Below, piece after piece: positions 38,125 to 49,127 of a DNA stretch of 64,000 nt. The notes beneath the pieces are model-generated. The model did no database searches, was not told where the DNA came from, and saw only the letters and a list, made by a program, of their open reading frames with translations. Origin of the DNA: Capsicum annuum (taxonomy: Eukaryota; Streptophyta; Magnoliopsida; Solanales; Solanaceae); assembly GCF_002878395.1 (NCBI RefSeq), contig NC_061117.1, positions 225,424,612 to 225,488,611 of the forward strand, given 5' to 3'. The translations under genes and the position numbers were made by a program. Position 1 is the first letter of the stretch. Each line of letters starts with the position of its first letter.

Positions 38125-38445
38125 AAAGAGAAATGCAAAATATTTAAAATAAAAAATTAATCTGCTTTTATTAAATAGTAATGACTCAGTAAATTATGTT
38201 TTCTTTTTCTTTTTTTAGTAAGTGTGAAAAAAGCTATGAAATAATTAAAATGAGACCGAAGAAATATTACTCTTTATCATTAATTATTAAAGAGGATTGC
38301 AAAATATTTAAAATAAAAATTAATCTGCTTTTATTAAATAGAAATGACTGATCAGTAAATTATATTATATTTTATTTTATTTTTAGTAAGTGTGAAAAAA
38401 GCTATGAAACAATTAAAATGAGACGGAAGAAATATTTTTTTTAAA
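38125..38445. repeat. Tandem duplication of about 160 bp (two units)
   Basis: GCAAAATATTTAAAATAAAA followed by TTAATCTGCTTTTATTAAAT and AGTAAGTGTGAAAAAAGCTA occurs at about 38135-38268 and again at 38299-38436. The second unit carries a few small indels. Non-coding. Confidence 0.85.
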
Positions 38446-38475
38446 AATGAGAATATTGCGATGAATTTGTAGACT

Positions 38476-38815
38476 TACAAGGAGTGATAAGATTAAAAAT
38501 GAGATTATTCAGAAGAAGATAGGGTGGCTTGGGTGGAGGACAAAATGTGAAAAGTGATTTGGATGAGGAGGAGGAGCGCGAATGTTCCAGTATGGAGGCT
38601 GATTATAGATGGTTTTAAGTAGGGTAGAGATAAGCCAAAAAAATAGTAGAGGAAAGTAATTAGATATGATATGAAGCAGTTACAACTTACGGAAGACATG
38701 AGATGTGAAAGAGTCAAATTAGGATAGAAAATTAATGGGTAAGAGTTCTTATTTGTGGTGCTTTGATGATGTCTGTGATTTGAATAGATAGTTTATAATA
38801 GTAATTTTTCTAAGT
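38476..38815 (+). pseudogene. Truncated RTE-LINE, C-terminal ORF fragment
   Basis: This matches the last part of the better-preserved RTE LINE at 41490-41880: a lysine- and arginine-rich tail coding stretch (GATAGGGTGGCTTGGGTGGA, then AGACATGAGATGTGAAAGAG), followed by TGGTGCTTTGATGATGTCT. It carries many stops and frameshifts and lacks the reverse transcriptase core, so it is an inert fragment. Confidence 0.7.
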
Positions 38816-39261
38816 AAAGGCTAATATATCCTCCCTTTAAGTTGCCCCTTTTTGTAAGTTTCCTCTCTCTGTATTGCTAAGATTTTGTAATTCATAATCA
38901 TACACCATTATCAGATAAGTCAAATTTCATTTTGAAAGCTATAAAGAGAACTTTCCAGAAAGAATAATCGTGGTCAATCTCAAAAATTCAATTTTTAATA
39001 TCAAAATAGATGAAATAACAATCTCTATTTCTACCACTAACTAGAAAAGTGTTATCAGATGTCTTAATTGTGTAATTCACACAAATTTTCATATTCATAT
39101 GTTGGCGTGATATTTAATTTTTCAAAGTAATCTGTTCTCTAATCAAACCACCCCTCGTTATTTCGAAATTAATTACTAATAATCCAAAATAACTTGTTCC
39201 ATAACCAAGGCCCTCATGGTAACAAAACAATCAAATTAATAGATGTATAATCATTAGCTAA

Positions 39262-39480
39262 CAAGGCGATTATGAAGTGAGAAATCAAATCTGAACTAAC
39301 TAATTTAACTATACGATCAACGGAGAAGTGAAAAGGCGATTATGAGGTGAGAAATCAAATCCTTAGTAACTAATCCAACTAGGATCAATGTATAATCGAT
39401 CCACGGAGAAGTAAAAAGGCGATCACAAGATGAGAAATCATATCCGAACTAACTAATTTAACTAGAATCAATGTAAAATC
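39262..39480. repeat. Three tandem units around AAGGCGATTATGAGGTGAGAA
   Basis: Units starting near 39264, 39332 and 39416 share AAGGCGATTATGA-GTGAGAAA (the third has AAGGCGATCACAAGATGAGAA), then TCAAATC...AACTAACTAATTTAACTA and an ACGGAGAAGTGAAA end. The period is 68-84 bp. It is AT-rich and non-coding and lies downstream of the small gene at 39925-40227. Confidence 0.75.
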
Positions 39481-39489
39481 GACTCAAAT

Positions 39490-39850
39490 TCTCGTTAGCT
39501 AATATTATTTTATTAGGGGTAGGAAGCAGGGAAAGCAGAAATGAAAGAGAGATTACAATAAACTTAATCAAACCCTAGCACTAACTAATCCACTATAACC
39601 GATGTATAATCAATCTATAAAGCTACTAAAATTCTCATTAGCTAAGATTATTTTATTAGGGGTAGGATGCAAGGAAATCAGAATTGAAAAAAGGAATTAC
39701 AATTACAAAATAACAAATCAAACCCTAATATTAATTAATTAATCAACTCAGCTACTACTAAAGTTTTCGCGTCATTCTCGTTGCTAATATTATTTTTATT
39801 AGAGGTAGGATGCATGGAAAGCAAAAATGAAAAAAGAGTTTAAACGTAAG
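39490..39850. repeat. Second tandem family (about 130-150 bp units)
   Basis: Units near 39493, 39635 and 39775 share GCTAATATTATTTTATTAGG, then GGTAGGATGCA(A/T)GGAAA and a following AATCAAACCCT. Together with the adjacent family this makes a 600-bp mosaic of local repeats in the 3' flank of the small gene. Confidence 0.7.
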
Positions 39851-39924
39851 AAATCAAACCCTCAGCACTAACTAATCAACCAATCAACCGAGCTACTAAA
39901 ATTCTTGCTAATATTACTGTATGT

Positions 39925-40227
39925 TCACTTGTGACACCTAAAATGATCAGCTTGTTGATACATAGTTTGACATTTCTCAGCCAATTGACCCGATCCATCG
40001 TCGTCGAATTCGCAAACTTCCACCGTAGCTTTTCTCTGATCGGTACCTCGACTGGCCGGAATACCTTTGCCATGCAATTGGCACATCTCCGACATTTCGT
40101 TCACATCCACTTCTCTTTCAGCTTTCTCTTCAGCATCTTTCATCGCCTTCTCGTGGTTCGTTACTGCTGGATGATGGCGGTGTTGGTCGTCGTCACCGCC
40201 GTGCTCCGCCACTTTGTCCGTCGCCAT
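39925..40227 (-). CDS. Small acidic/His-rich 100-aa protein, unknown function
   Basis: A single uninterrupted frame of 100 codons starts at the first ATG after a convincing plant promoter and 5' UTR (TATA box, then an AAACCCTAATTTTCCC leader, then TTGTCATGGCG). The product is hydrophilic: an acidic/His stretch (residues 8-20, with HGGDDDQHRHH), a charged helix-like region (25-45, rich in K, E and A) and a C-terminal half with four cysteines (49, 72, 86, 98) and a DDDGSGQLAEKC segment. There is no signal peptide or membrane span. I do not recognise the family. The four spaced cysteines could bind a metal or form disulphides, but that is inference. An overlapping plus-strand frame (39931-40320) is less likely because it lacks promoter signals. 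Confidence 0.6.
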   Translation of the reverse strand: MATDKVAEHGGDDDQHRHHPAVTNHEKAMKDAEEKAEREVDVNEMSEMCQLHGKGIPASRGTDQRKATVEVCEFDDDGSGQLAEKCQTMYQQADHFRCHK

Positions 40228-40311
40228 GACAAGGGAAAATTAGGGTTTTGTTTGGGTATATTTGCGGGGAAGGAGTGGAATTCATGGATTATGAAGAGGG
40301 AAATTTTTTTG

Positions 40312-40320
40312 AATTTATAA
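40312..40320 (-). promoter_or_regulatory. TATA box of the small gene
   Basis: On the minus strand TTATAAATTC lies about 85-95 bp before the start codon at 40227. That leaves a leader of about 55-60 nt that contains the telo-box-like AAACCCTAA common near plant starts. Confidence 0.6.
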
Positions 40321-40333
40321 GGCGGTTAGAAGA

Positions 40334-40395
40334 TGAGTCAGCATGACACGTGTGTAATACTATGTTGAGTTGTCAAGTTGTTAAAGTGACGTGGC
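40334..40395 (-). promoter_or_regulatory. Cluster of bZIP-type sites upstream of the small gene
   Basis: Within 62 bp above the TATA box are TGAGTCA (40334-40340, GCN4/AP-1 type), a G-box/ABRE core CACGTG inside GACACGTGTG (40347-40352), and TGACGTGGC (40387-40395, ABRE/TGA type). In plants such clusters bind bZIP factors acting in abscisic acid, seed or stress responses. That the gene responds to these is inference. Confidence 0.5.
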
Positions 40396-40584
40396 ACATT
40401 TTCAGATGGGGATGATGATGAATCGAGGCGGAGCTAGTTTGGAGCGAGGGGATTTGAATAACGAAAACTATATTATTTATGTCGTTTGAAATTATTTTTA
40501 TTTATTTTTATTAGACGTACTCCTTTATATAAAAATAAGGGATGTATTTAGAGTTGCAATAATTTAAGGAGTATTAAATTATTG

Positions 40585-42120
40585 AGTCATATCATGGAAG
40601 TTTGAAAGAGGGTGATAGAGTTGAGACTGAGGAGGATGGTGATCATTTTCGAGAATTAATTCGATTTCATGTCAGGTCGTTTGACTACTGAGGCTTTTCA
40701 CCTCATGAGAAGATTAGTGGAATAATTTAGGGAAAGGAAGAAGGACTAGCATATGGTGTTCATTGATCTTGAGAAGGCGTATGACAAAGTTCTCATGAAG
40801 ATTTTATGGAGATGTTTGGAGGCTAGAGGGGTGCCTGTGGTATACACTAGGTCGATTCAAGATAGGTGCAATGGTGCAAAGACTCGTGTGAGGACGGTAT
40901 GAGGAGATTCAGAACACTTTTCAATTTTGACAGGTTTGCACTAGGGATCGACTCTTAGCTCATTTTTATTTGCCTTGGTGGTGGATGTTTTGACGCCGCG
41001 TATTCAATGGGAGGTGTCTTAGTGTATGCTATTTGCGGATGATATTGTACTAATTGACGAGACTCGAGATAGAGTTAATGATAAGTTGGAGGTTTGGAAA
41101 CAGTCTCTTGAGTCTAAAGATTTTAGGTTGAGTAGGATCAAAACGGAGTACTTGAAATTTAAGTTTAGTTTACCGCATGAGGATGACGTGGTTGTGGAGT
41201 TGGAGTCTCAAGCTATTCAGAAGAGGGAGAGTTTTAAGTATCATGGGACTTTGATTTAGGAAAACGGTGAGATTGACGAGGATGTTATACCATATTGGTG
41301 CAGTGTGATTGAAATGATGACTCGCCTCGGGAGTCTTGTATAATAAGAAGGTGCCTCCAAAGCTTAAAGGTAAGTTCTATAGGGTGACAATTCGACCAAC
41401 TATGTTGCATGAAGCAAAGTGTTGGTCAGTTAAGAATTTCCACATTTAAAAGTTAAAGGTGGCGGAGATGAGGATGTTGAGGTGGATGTGTGACTTACCA
41501 GGAGAGATAAGGTTAGAAATGAGATAGAGAAGGTGAAAGTGGCTTCGGTAGAAAACAAGATGCGAGAAGTGAGATTGGTTGGTCCGTACATGTGATGAGA
41601 AGAGATGTGTATGTTCCAGTTCAGAGGCTATGGATAGTTTTAGGCAGCGTAGAGGTAGGCCGAAGAAATACTAAAGAGAGATGATTGGGCAGGACATGGG
41701 GCAATTACAACTTAAGAAAGACATGATCCTTGATAAGAAGGTGTGGAGAACGCAGATTAGGGTAGAGACTAGTAGGTAGGAGTACACAACAGTACTGGGA
41801 AAGAGTGCTCTGTTTGTATTGATGCATATAGTGTCTTGTAGCCTCTTGTTCATGGTGTTTTAGTGATGTCTATAATTTTATATAATAGATTTATAATATT
41901 ACTTTGTAGGGTGTCTTGTTTTCTTTATGATCTAGCGGAGTGTCACCCCTTGTGTGTTGTTTGCTTTTATATTTTTTTGTTATATTTGTTATCTGTCCTG
42001 AGTCGGGGGTCTATCAGAAACAACCTCTCTACTTCATTTGAGGTAGTGGTATGATCTGCATACACCCTACCCTCCCAAGACCCCACTTTGTGGAAATGCA
42101 CGGGATATGTTATTGTTGTT
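40585..42120 (+). pseudogene. RTE-type LINE, truncated and degenerate
   Basis: Several plus-strand frames read as the reverse transcriptase of plant RTE LINEs in the correct order: [14 protein letters not shown] (about 40752), GAKTRVRTV (40878), the catalytic box [11 protein letters not shown] (41029), then a segment with [10 protein letters not shown] (41230) and an Arg/Lys-rich end. Stops and frameshifts interrupt it repeatedly (for example near 40720, 40903 and 41257). The 5' endonuclease part is missing. The 3' UTR at 41800-42120 ends with CTACCTC-like text, CTGCATACACCCTACCCTCC and a TTATTGTTGTT tail, the source type for the short tail fragments elsewhere in the window. Confidence 0.88.
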
Positions 42121-42243
42121 AGATGTATTCTCTTCGATTAATTTGTGAATTTTTTGTTTTATATTTGAACTTTCTTAATAAAATTTCTGACTTCGCTATT
42201 AAATTGATGATTCTGTTATTTCTGGACCCAACTCAAATTGATT

Positions 42244-42375
42244 CAACAACAACATATTCAGTATATTCTTACTCAGTGAGGTCTGGGAGGATATTAAGTT
42301 TATACAGTTCATACCACCACTTCAGAGATGAGACAGAGAAATTGTTTTTGATAGGTCCCCGACTCAAGATAAAAT
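42244..42375 (-). mobile_element. RTE 3' tail fragment, minus strand
   Basis: Starting with the complement of the TTG tail (CAACAACAACATATTC), it continues through AGTGAGGTCTGGGAGGATA and TTTTTGATAGGTCCCCGACT, the reverse complement of the RTE 3' end. It lies tail to tail with the LINE at 40585-42120. A yet more decayed copy follows at about 42690-42765. Confidence 0.65.
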
Positions 42376-42379
42376 AATC

Positions 42380-43587
42380 TAGAAAAGAAATAGTAAAGTA
42401 TAAAATAAAGTAGAAATTACAAAACCCAATAATACCATAGATATGATTCACCAAGTAATATAACAAACGATACAATATTTTGAAATAATATTAATACTAA
42501 CGCTACTAAACATGGATAACAAAATCCTCCAACCCGAATTGATTCCAATGAGATATATAGAGGCGCGAAATTAGCTGTAAAATTATAATAATTCAATCTA
42601 TTGGTGTTTAGACTAATTATTGAGGTAAATTTAATTTGCTTTACTTACCCAATAAAATGAGATTCAGAGATAATAAATTATAAGCAGTTTATATTATTAT
42701 TTTAAATATAAGATAGAGAAATTTTTTTAGATGGACCTCTGCTCAAGACAAAATTTATTTAAAAAAGATATACGAACAAATAAAATAAATAGTAACACTA
42801 CAATATATAATAGCAAAAATAAGAACAAAATAATTCTACAATTTGTTAAAAGTTAATTGATATTATCGTGTAAGAATATATAAGTTGGTGATGTCCCTAG
42901 TTGGCTGTCACTGGCCCTATGAAATAATTGATAAAAGTTCTCATGCAAAATAATATATTGTCATTATGGCCATCAAGTGGGGACAAAATTACTTTTTGAG
43001 ATTAATTTCAGCACTTTTTTTTCTTTTTAATAATTGACAAATTAGAAAAATCAAAGGGACTAGATCAATAATTCATTTGCAAGTAATATATGTTGAAAAT
43101 TACAAGTTGTACAAAGCTTTTTTCTAATTAAAGTAAGATAAGATGATCTAATCTCATCAACACTTTTCTATTATATTGCAAGTTTTTTTATAATTAAAAT
43201 AAATTAAATTTGTTTAGTTACCATTTGTAGAGAGAGATTTTGAACATTACAAATATCCAAAAAAAGAATTCTTCTTGTATTTTCCGCACCCATTTGACAC
43301 TTGTTTCATTTTTCTATTTTGTCAAGAAAATATCAGTGCTAAGTTTTATAAATTTTACGTATACTAGTAGAGATAATAATGAAGTTTTTTTGTCTTTAAT
43401 TAAATAGTTAGAGTTTAAGTGTTGAATAAAATAAAATATTTTTTTTAGTAAAAATTGCTTCGTTTTAGTGACCTTTCGTGATGTAATCTCAAATTATTTA
43501 AGACCCCAAAATGAATACAAAAAAAATGGAGAGGACCCATCCCCCAAAAAATAATAATAATAATAATATGGGAGTTGCTCATTGTTT
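42380..43587. other. AT-rich intergenic sequence
   Basis: No gene is seen. The region is AT-rich, with one very decayed RTE tail near 42690-42765 and an (AAT)n run near 43550-43570. Confidence 0.7.
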
Positions 43588-43602
43588 AGAGGGATGTAAA
43601 CC

Positions 43603-43768
43603 ACCAACATAGGTTATCCTTAACCAAAGGTCGAAGGTTTCGTCCTGGGTATGAAAAAAACTCTGTTGGGAGCGCTGCCACCTTAATAGGCCTGCAACGC
43701 GCGATTTAGATTAATTGGGGCTCCAATACGGACATCAGACACAGAATGAGAAACCAAAAAAAAAAAAA
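43603..43768 (+). mobile_element. SINE with A-rich tail and 15-bp target duplication
   Basis: The element has a weak box B-like GGTTTCGTCCTGG, then TTGGGAGCGCTGCCACCTTA, CGCGCGATTTAGATTAATTG and GGGGCTCCAATACGGACATC, ending in a run of about 15 A. These phrases are typical of a widespread Solanaceae tRNA-derived SINE group. It is flanked by AGAGGGATGTAAACC (43588-43602) and AGAGAGATGTAAACC (43769-43783), one mismatch in 15. Confidence 0.8.
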
Positions 43769-43783
43769 AGAGAGATGTAAACC

Positions 43784-44548
43784 TAACTAGTTTAATTTGG
43801 AGTCTAGGGAGAACCTATTTATGGAAAATTTATTTGCACATAATGTGTAAATTTAATCAAATATGCTCATATGAGTATATGACACGTGTTTAGTATTAAA
43901 GAATGTGATTTAATGACCAATGAAATGAGTTGATAATTATGAAGTTTTAAGTTTAAATTCGAAATGAGCTAAAAATATTATTAAGTGATCTTTTTTATAT
44001 GTCTAAGCTATTCGGTTAACGGTATATGTTAATGAGAGGTAGTTGATACTCTATTAAACTAATTGAGTAAATTGAAAATGTGCAAATTAATTCAAACGTC
44101 ATGATTTTTTTTAAAAAAACAGGCTTTTGATCACTTAACAATAGCTAAATAATATGTATATTGCTATCTTAAAACTTTTATTTAACTATAGAAGAGTCGA
44201 GTAGTACTCCCTCCAGCCCATGTTGTTTGTCTACTTTCATCTTAAAATATATCTTAAAAATTATATAAATAAAAAACATTTTTACTAATTTAACCATTAA
44301 CTCTTTTTTATGCACTTAATTTATGCGCTTTATTCAAGCAATTATGCACTCTTTGTAAAAAAACAAAATGAGAAAAAAATAATTTATTTTATTTAAATTT
44401 TATAACAAGTATTTCCTTCATTTATTTTTACTAGCTTAGTGTACGCACTTTGCGCATGTATCTCACGTCAATTAATTAAATTATTTATAAAAAGAATAAA
44501 AATTATTAAATCATAAACAACAATTAATGTTATTGATTTCAAAGTTTT
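43784..44548. other. AT-rich intergenic sequence
   Basis: No gene is seen. A MITE-like end ACTCCCTCCAGCCCATGTTG sits at about 44205 without a convincing partner. Confidence 0.65.
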
Positions 44549-44870
44549 AAATATTATGAAAATCTTTAAATAATTATTTCTTAACGTTAGAAATTAATCA
44601 AATGATATTGTCAGGACAATATCACAATTTGCAAGCCAATATTTCAAGTACGTGTAATGAATTATGATTCTTAGCTGAAGTGTAAAGAAAATCAAAAATA
44701 CTTATTACAAATAAAAAAAGAAAAAAGACCCCCCCCCCCCCCCCCCGAACTTGTCCTCTCTCAACAATTGAAATATTATGAAAATCACTAAATAATTATT
44801 TCTTAACGTTAAAAATTAATTAAATGATATTGTCAAGACAATATCACAATTAATTTAAATTGTGATATTC
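44549..44870. repeat. Direct repeat of 81 bp carrying palindromes, split by a C18 run
   Basis: Two copies (44549-44629 and 44771-44851) start with AAATATTATGAAAATC and share TTATTTCTTAACGTTA. Each ends in a palindrome with 10-bp arms TGATATTGTC/GACAATATCA and a 2-bp loop. After the second copy, arms AATATCACAATT (44840-44851) and AATTGTGATATT (44858-44869) form a further inverted repeat. Between the copies is a run of 18 C (44729-44746). No transposon family was recognised. Confidence 0.75.
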
Positions 44871-45524
44871 TCAGGAAAAAAAGTATATTTTATTTAAATG
44901 ATGACACACGTGCAAAATACGTACACTTACCTAAATAAAATATTTTTTTTCTTTCTATGCATATATATATATTTTTTTTTAAATGTTTTGATTCCTAAAT
45001 TCTTAGGAATCTTTTTTTTTTTCATGCTTTTTTTTCTAACTATCAATTTTGGTTCTTATTTTTTTCTTTTATGGATAGTTTTTTCCTAAAAATTTGCGTA
45101 GGATTCCTAATAAAAAAATTTCGCACATTAAATTAATTCCTTTTAAGAATGATATTCTTCTATTTTTTTTTTTGTATCCTAAATATTTGAATAATAATTT
45201 AATGATAATTATTTTAAATATTTGTATCCTAAACAATTTGCTAGTTTAGGATAGTGCGTTGCAAGTGAATTTTAATTGGCTATCATCAAGACATTACTTT
45301 TAATACAATGTAAAATAAAATTTTGAATGAAGCTATTTTAGAAATCCTAAATAATCAACATTAGTATCCTGTATTAAGAAAATATTACGAAAAGTTTATA
45401 CGACAGTGAATAAAACATGTCAATAAGACATCAAAAGTAAAAAATAAAAACATGTATGAGCCTAAAATTACTACCGACACAATACTCCCCGACCCCCGCC
45501 AATTGAGAAGCAAGTCAAAATATA
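44871..45524. other. AT-rich intergenic sequence
   Basis: T-rich and A-rich non-coding sequence. A short plus-strand frame here is dominated by Phe codons from poly-T and is not a gene. Confidence 0.7.
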
Positions 45525-46500
45525 ACTACATACGAACCTTCTACCCTAATTTGGGACATTCATACCATCTTATCTAATGCACAAACAAATATGCTACATG
45601 CATGCAATAACATTAGAACTAAATTGCATATAAAAGCTACCACCATTATAAAAAAATATTATTCACAAATCAAAATGAATTTAACCTTCTTCCCTAATTC
45701 ATTACCTCCTTACCCTCCAATCTAATGCACTTGTATAAAGAATCACAAATTTCTTAAAAACAAATATACTACGGCATGCAACAATATTAGAAGTTGCACG
45801 TAAAATCTATGATATTACAAAAAAATATGATTCATAAATTAAAAAAAAAAAAGAACCTTCTGTCTAATATGTAATCTCTATACCCTCTCATCTAATGCAC
45901 TTGTATAAAAAAATCACAAATTTCTAAAAATAAATATATTGCAAGCAAACAACAATATTAGAATAAAACTGCACATAAAAGCTACAATAATACAAAAAAT
46001 ATGATTCACGTGTACTCAAAAAGAATTTAACCTTTTACCTTATTTTGCAACTTCAATACTCTTGTGTCTACTGCACCTGTATAAAAAAGAACCACAAAAT
46101 TCTTAAAACAAATAGACTATGGACATGTAATCACGTTTCTATAAACTTTAATCAAATTATTAGTTTAAATAGAATCGTAGATTTTTTTATATATAAAGTA
46201 AATTTCTATGATTTATAAGTGTTAAACGTTAATATTCAATACAAAAAATATGATTCACGTGTACTTAAAAAGAATTTAAACTTTTACCTTATTTTGCAAC
46301 TTCAATACTCTTGTATCTAATGCACCTGTATAAAAAAGAACCACAAAATTCTTAAAACAAATAGACTATGGACATATAACCATGTATTCTATAAACTTTA
46401 ATCAAATTATTACTTTAAATAAAATCGTAGATTTTTTTATATATAAAGTAAATTTTTATGATTTATAAGTGTTAAATGTTAATATTTAATACAAAAAAAA
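45525..46500. repeat. Tandem array of about five units (130-243 bp)
   Basis: Units starting near 45525, 45655, 45832, 46005 and 46248 share AACCTTCT-CCCTAAT-like text, TCTAATGCAC(T/C)TGTATAAA and AATCACAAATTTCTTAAAA or its variants. The last two units are much closer to each other (243-bp period, for example TTTTGCAACTTCAATACTCT at 46042 and 46292) than to the first three. The array is AT-rich and non-coding. Confidence 0.8.
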
Positions 46501-48116
46501 GACTCATAAATCCAAAAGATAGGAGTTTTATTTGTAACTTACCATTTTTTTTTACTAAATTAATAATAAAATAAAAATATTGATTTGTTTTCTAACTACA
46601 TTAATAAAACAAGTTAACTGATTATTTCTCAATTTTTGTCCTCTTTTTATCATATATTTTGATTTTTTGTTTTACTTTTTGTGAGAGAAGTAAAAGTGCA
46701 AAAGTGAAAACACTTTTTAAAATATAATTTGGAATTGAATTTGAAATTTATGGCCGAACACTACATCTTTTACTAAAGTGAAATACTTTTTCAAAAGAAG
46801 CAAAAAATTTTCATGACCAAACAACACAAAAATAAGAAGAAAACACTCACCAAAAAATCGTAAAGACGTTTCAATCACATGTTGTATATGAATTTTTATT
46901 CACATACACATCATGTGGAAGGCAACAATAAATAAAACTATATTAAAGAAGCGTAATAGTTTTAAAAAAATTAAAACCTAAAACACAAAATCTATCTATT
47001 GAAAGAATAATTTCCTATTCAAATGTCATTCTATTATTTGTGGGACAAAAGAATGCCCAATATATAGAAATAAAAAAAAAAAAAGAAAAAAGTTACCATG
47101 AAAGAATTGGTCAAACATGAAAAAAATCTTTTCTAATGGGAAAGGACTCTTAATTTAAAATTCATACTTATTTTTGGAGTTCAACTACAACTTCGTATTT
47201 TTCCCTCTTTTTTTTCGTATGCTATTACAAGCTCCACTTACCTTATATTTATAGGATTTTTTAAGACTATTTATTACCATACTTACACAAGGAAAGAAAA
47301 TCTATCAAAATTAATTAGCTATATATTTGCCTCTTTATCATATAGTTTAGGACTTTTTAATCTTTTAATATTATAATTAATAATTAATATTATAAAGTTG
47401 ATTAAATAAAATTAGAGAAAGGGGTGAAAAGATGATTTTGTCTATTGTTAATGAAGGGCAAAAAATTCAAATCATTTTTTTAAGGGTCTTCATACTTTTA
47501 ATATATTATAGATATAGATTATAAATTATAGATATAGATTTGTCACATTTTAATGTGACAAGTTCATTAGAAAATAATAACTGACATGATATTTTAGCTC
47601 ACTATTTCTATTAATTAATATTTAGTAGTATTAAGTTTTGAAAAATCATTTGAGAAATAAGTAATTAATGTTAACGTTTTTGAGGATTGTTTTTTTAATC
47701 TTTTCTTGTTATATCAGAAATGACAAATAAAAATGAACGAAGAGAATAATTTGAAAGCATATATTTTTAGTAATGTAGATAAATAATAATAAATGGAAGT
47801 ACAATAACATACTAATATAACTCATAAAAAGAATTTTAGAGTAAGTAGAGTGTTTGACGACTTTATTCCTGTCTAAAGGTAGAGAATTTGTTTCTATAGA
47901 TGAATGCGAGGATAAATATTCTTTTCCATGTGCTATACCATATGCAGATCTTATCTCTATCTAGAATTAAAAATGGAGTAGTCATTTCTAACAGATGAAC
48001 GGAAGATATAATACTTTTTTCTATATATGAAATGGGAATCTTAGAGTAACCGACAAAGTTGCCATCATCTGATCTGAAAGGAGAGTAGGAAGAAGAGAAG
48101 GAGGTTCTCACACAGA
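46501..48116. other. AT-rich intergenic sequence
   Basis: No gene is supported. A minus-strand open frame of 149 codons (47863-48312) runs through the satellite relic described next and continues into unique sequence; I do not recognise the unique part and treat it as chance. Upstream sequence is low-complexity AT. Confidence 0.6.
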
Positions 48117-48275
48117 GTCGCACTCCGATTTGGCCTGAAAATGATTTGTTCCCGCCGTTTCGCTCGTTTGTCCATCCAAACGGCCCCGTCAATCCACAGC
48201 CCGCCTGGAATCTCCGATCGATTTTCGGCTCAAAGCACGCCCAAACTTCGGACACATCCAGAAGGTCAATGGGCT
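48117..48275 (+). repeat. Solitary, internally deleted copy of the satellite monomer
   Basis: CACTCCGATTTGGCCTGAAA, then TTTGTTCCCGCCGTTTCGCT, CGTTTGTCCATCCAAACGGC and, after a gap, CGATCGATTTTCGGCTCAAA with GCACGCCCAAACTTCGGA line up in order with the 183-bp satellite monomer. The central ACAAAAATTTAAACGG...CCTGGCATGCCC portion is replaced by about 30 bp of unlike sequence. It stands alone, about 16.4 kb beyond the array edge and 330-490 bp before the likely 5' end of the WEB gene. Confidence 0.85.
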
Positions 48276-48616
48276 GAATAAACTCTCCTGAGATCGAAAA
48301 AATAACATACAAAACTCAGCTTTACTTAGATAGGGCATTGACTGAGACCATGACGTCAAGTCGTGAAACAACCTCTGGTAAAAATGCTACACAAAATTAC
48401 GAACAATTGACCATTATATTCAAACTCTTTATCTGAACCTCGTCATAACTGAAGCTTAAATACATCGAACCAATTTTTTTTATTTTTTTTTTGAATTATT
48501 ACTTTTGTTCTATGTATGGTATGTAGTGTTGGCAAGGCAATACATTAGCCAATCTTTGTTTGCGTGCTCAAAGACATAGTCCCAGTCAGCCCTGGACGGT
48601 GCCATTTTGCTGACTT
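48276..48616. other. Intergenic, upstream of the WEB gene
   Basis: Unique sequence with no gene. A TGACGTCA-like site (CATGACGTCAAG) lies near 48350. It probably forms the distal promoter of the downstream gene. Confidence 0.5.
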
Positions 48617-49127
48617 GCTCTTGTCCTTTCTCTCTCTTCCTCTCTCTCTCTCTCCTCTCTTATTACTTCATACTATACATTATATTTGTCTTTCAACACA
48701 CACACACTTTTTTTCTTTTTAGCTTTTTGGAACTTTCAGACCATCTCTCTACATACACTGAACAATTCAAGATTCCCGTCTTTTTTACTGTTTGAGTATT
48801 TTTTTTTTGCTTGTTGCAACTACCCCATGTTTCAATTTTTTTTCATTTTTTTTGTTCACTACCATCTTTGACCCTGTAAAGGAACTATCTTTATCTTAAG
48901 GGGTTTAAGATTGTGGGAAAAAAAAAGACTATCTTGGAAGTGTTTGGACCATTTTTTTGGTTCTTGGGTTTATGTTGATTGACTTGTAGAAGTGTTGTGA
49001 GTTTTTTTGGGGTTGTTGGTTTTGTGGGTATTTGGTCAACCACTTTGGTGTAATTTGGTGGTGCATATTTGATCCTTTTGGAGGGTCAAAAAGGTTGAAG
49101 ATTTTTCTAGGGTTTATGGATGATTAG
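48617..49127 (+). promoter_or_regulatory. CT-rich promoter and non-coding first exon of the WEB gene
   Basis: A CT run (48617-48662) precedes T-rich leader-like sequence. A good donor, GATTAG|GTATGC, at 49127/49128 suggests that a 5' UTR exon ends there. No clear TATA box was found; CT-rich initiator promoters are common in plants. The start of transcription is not determined by sequence alone. Confidence 0.45.

Noticed and set aside
39931..40320. 129-codon plus-strand frame as the true gene at 40 kb
   Set aside because: The minus-strand frame has a TATA box, bZIP sites and a plant-like leader; the plus-strand frame has none and runs through that leader.
41026..41259. 77-codon frame with FADD box as a functional reverse transcriptase
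   Set aside because: It is one open stretch in a LINE with many stops and frameshifts; the whole is a pseudogene.
44200..44430. MITE starting with ACTCCCTCCAGCCCATGTTG
   Set aside because: No partner inverted end in the correct orientation could be found.
47863..48312. 149-codon minus-strand frame
   Set aside because: About a third of it is the satellite relic; the remainder has no domain I recognise and no promoter.
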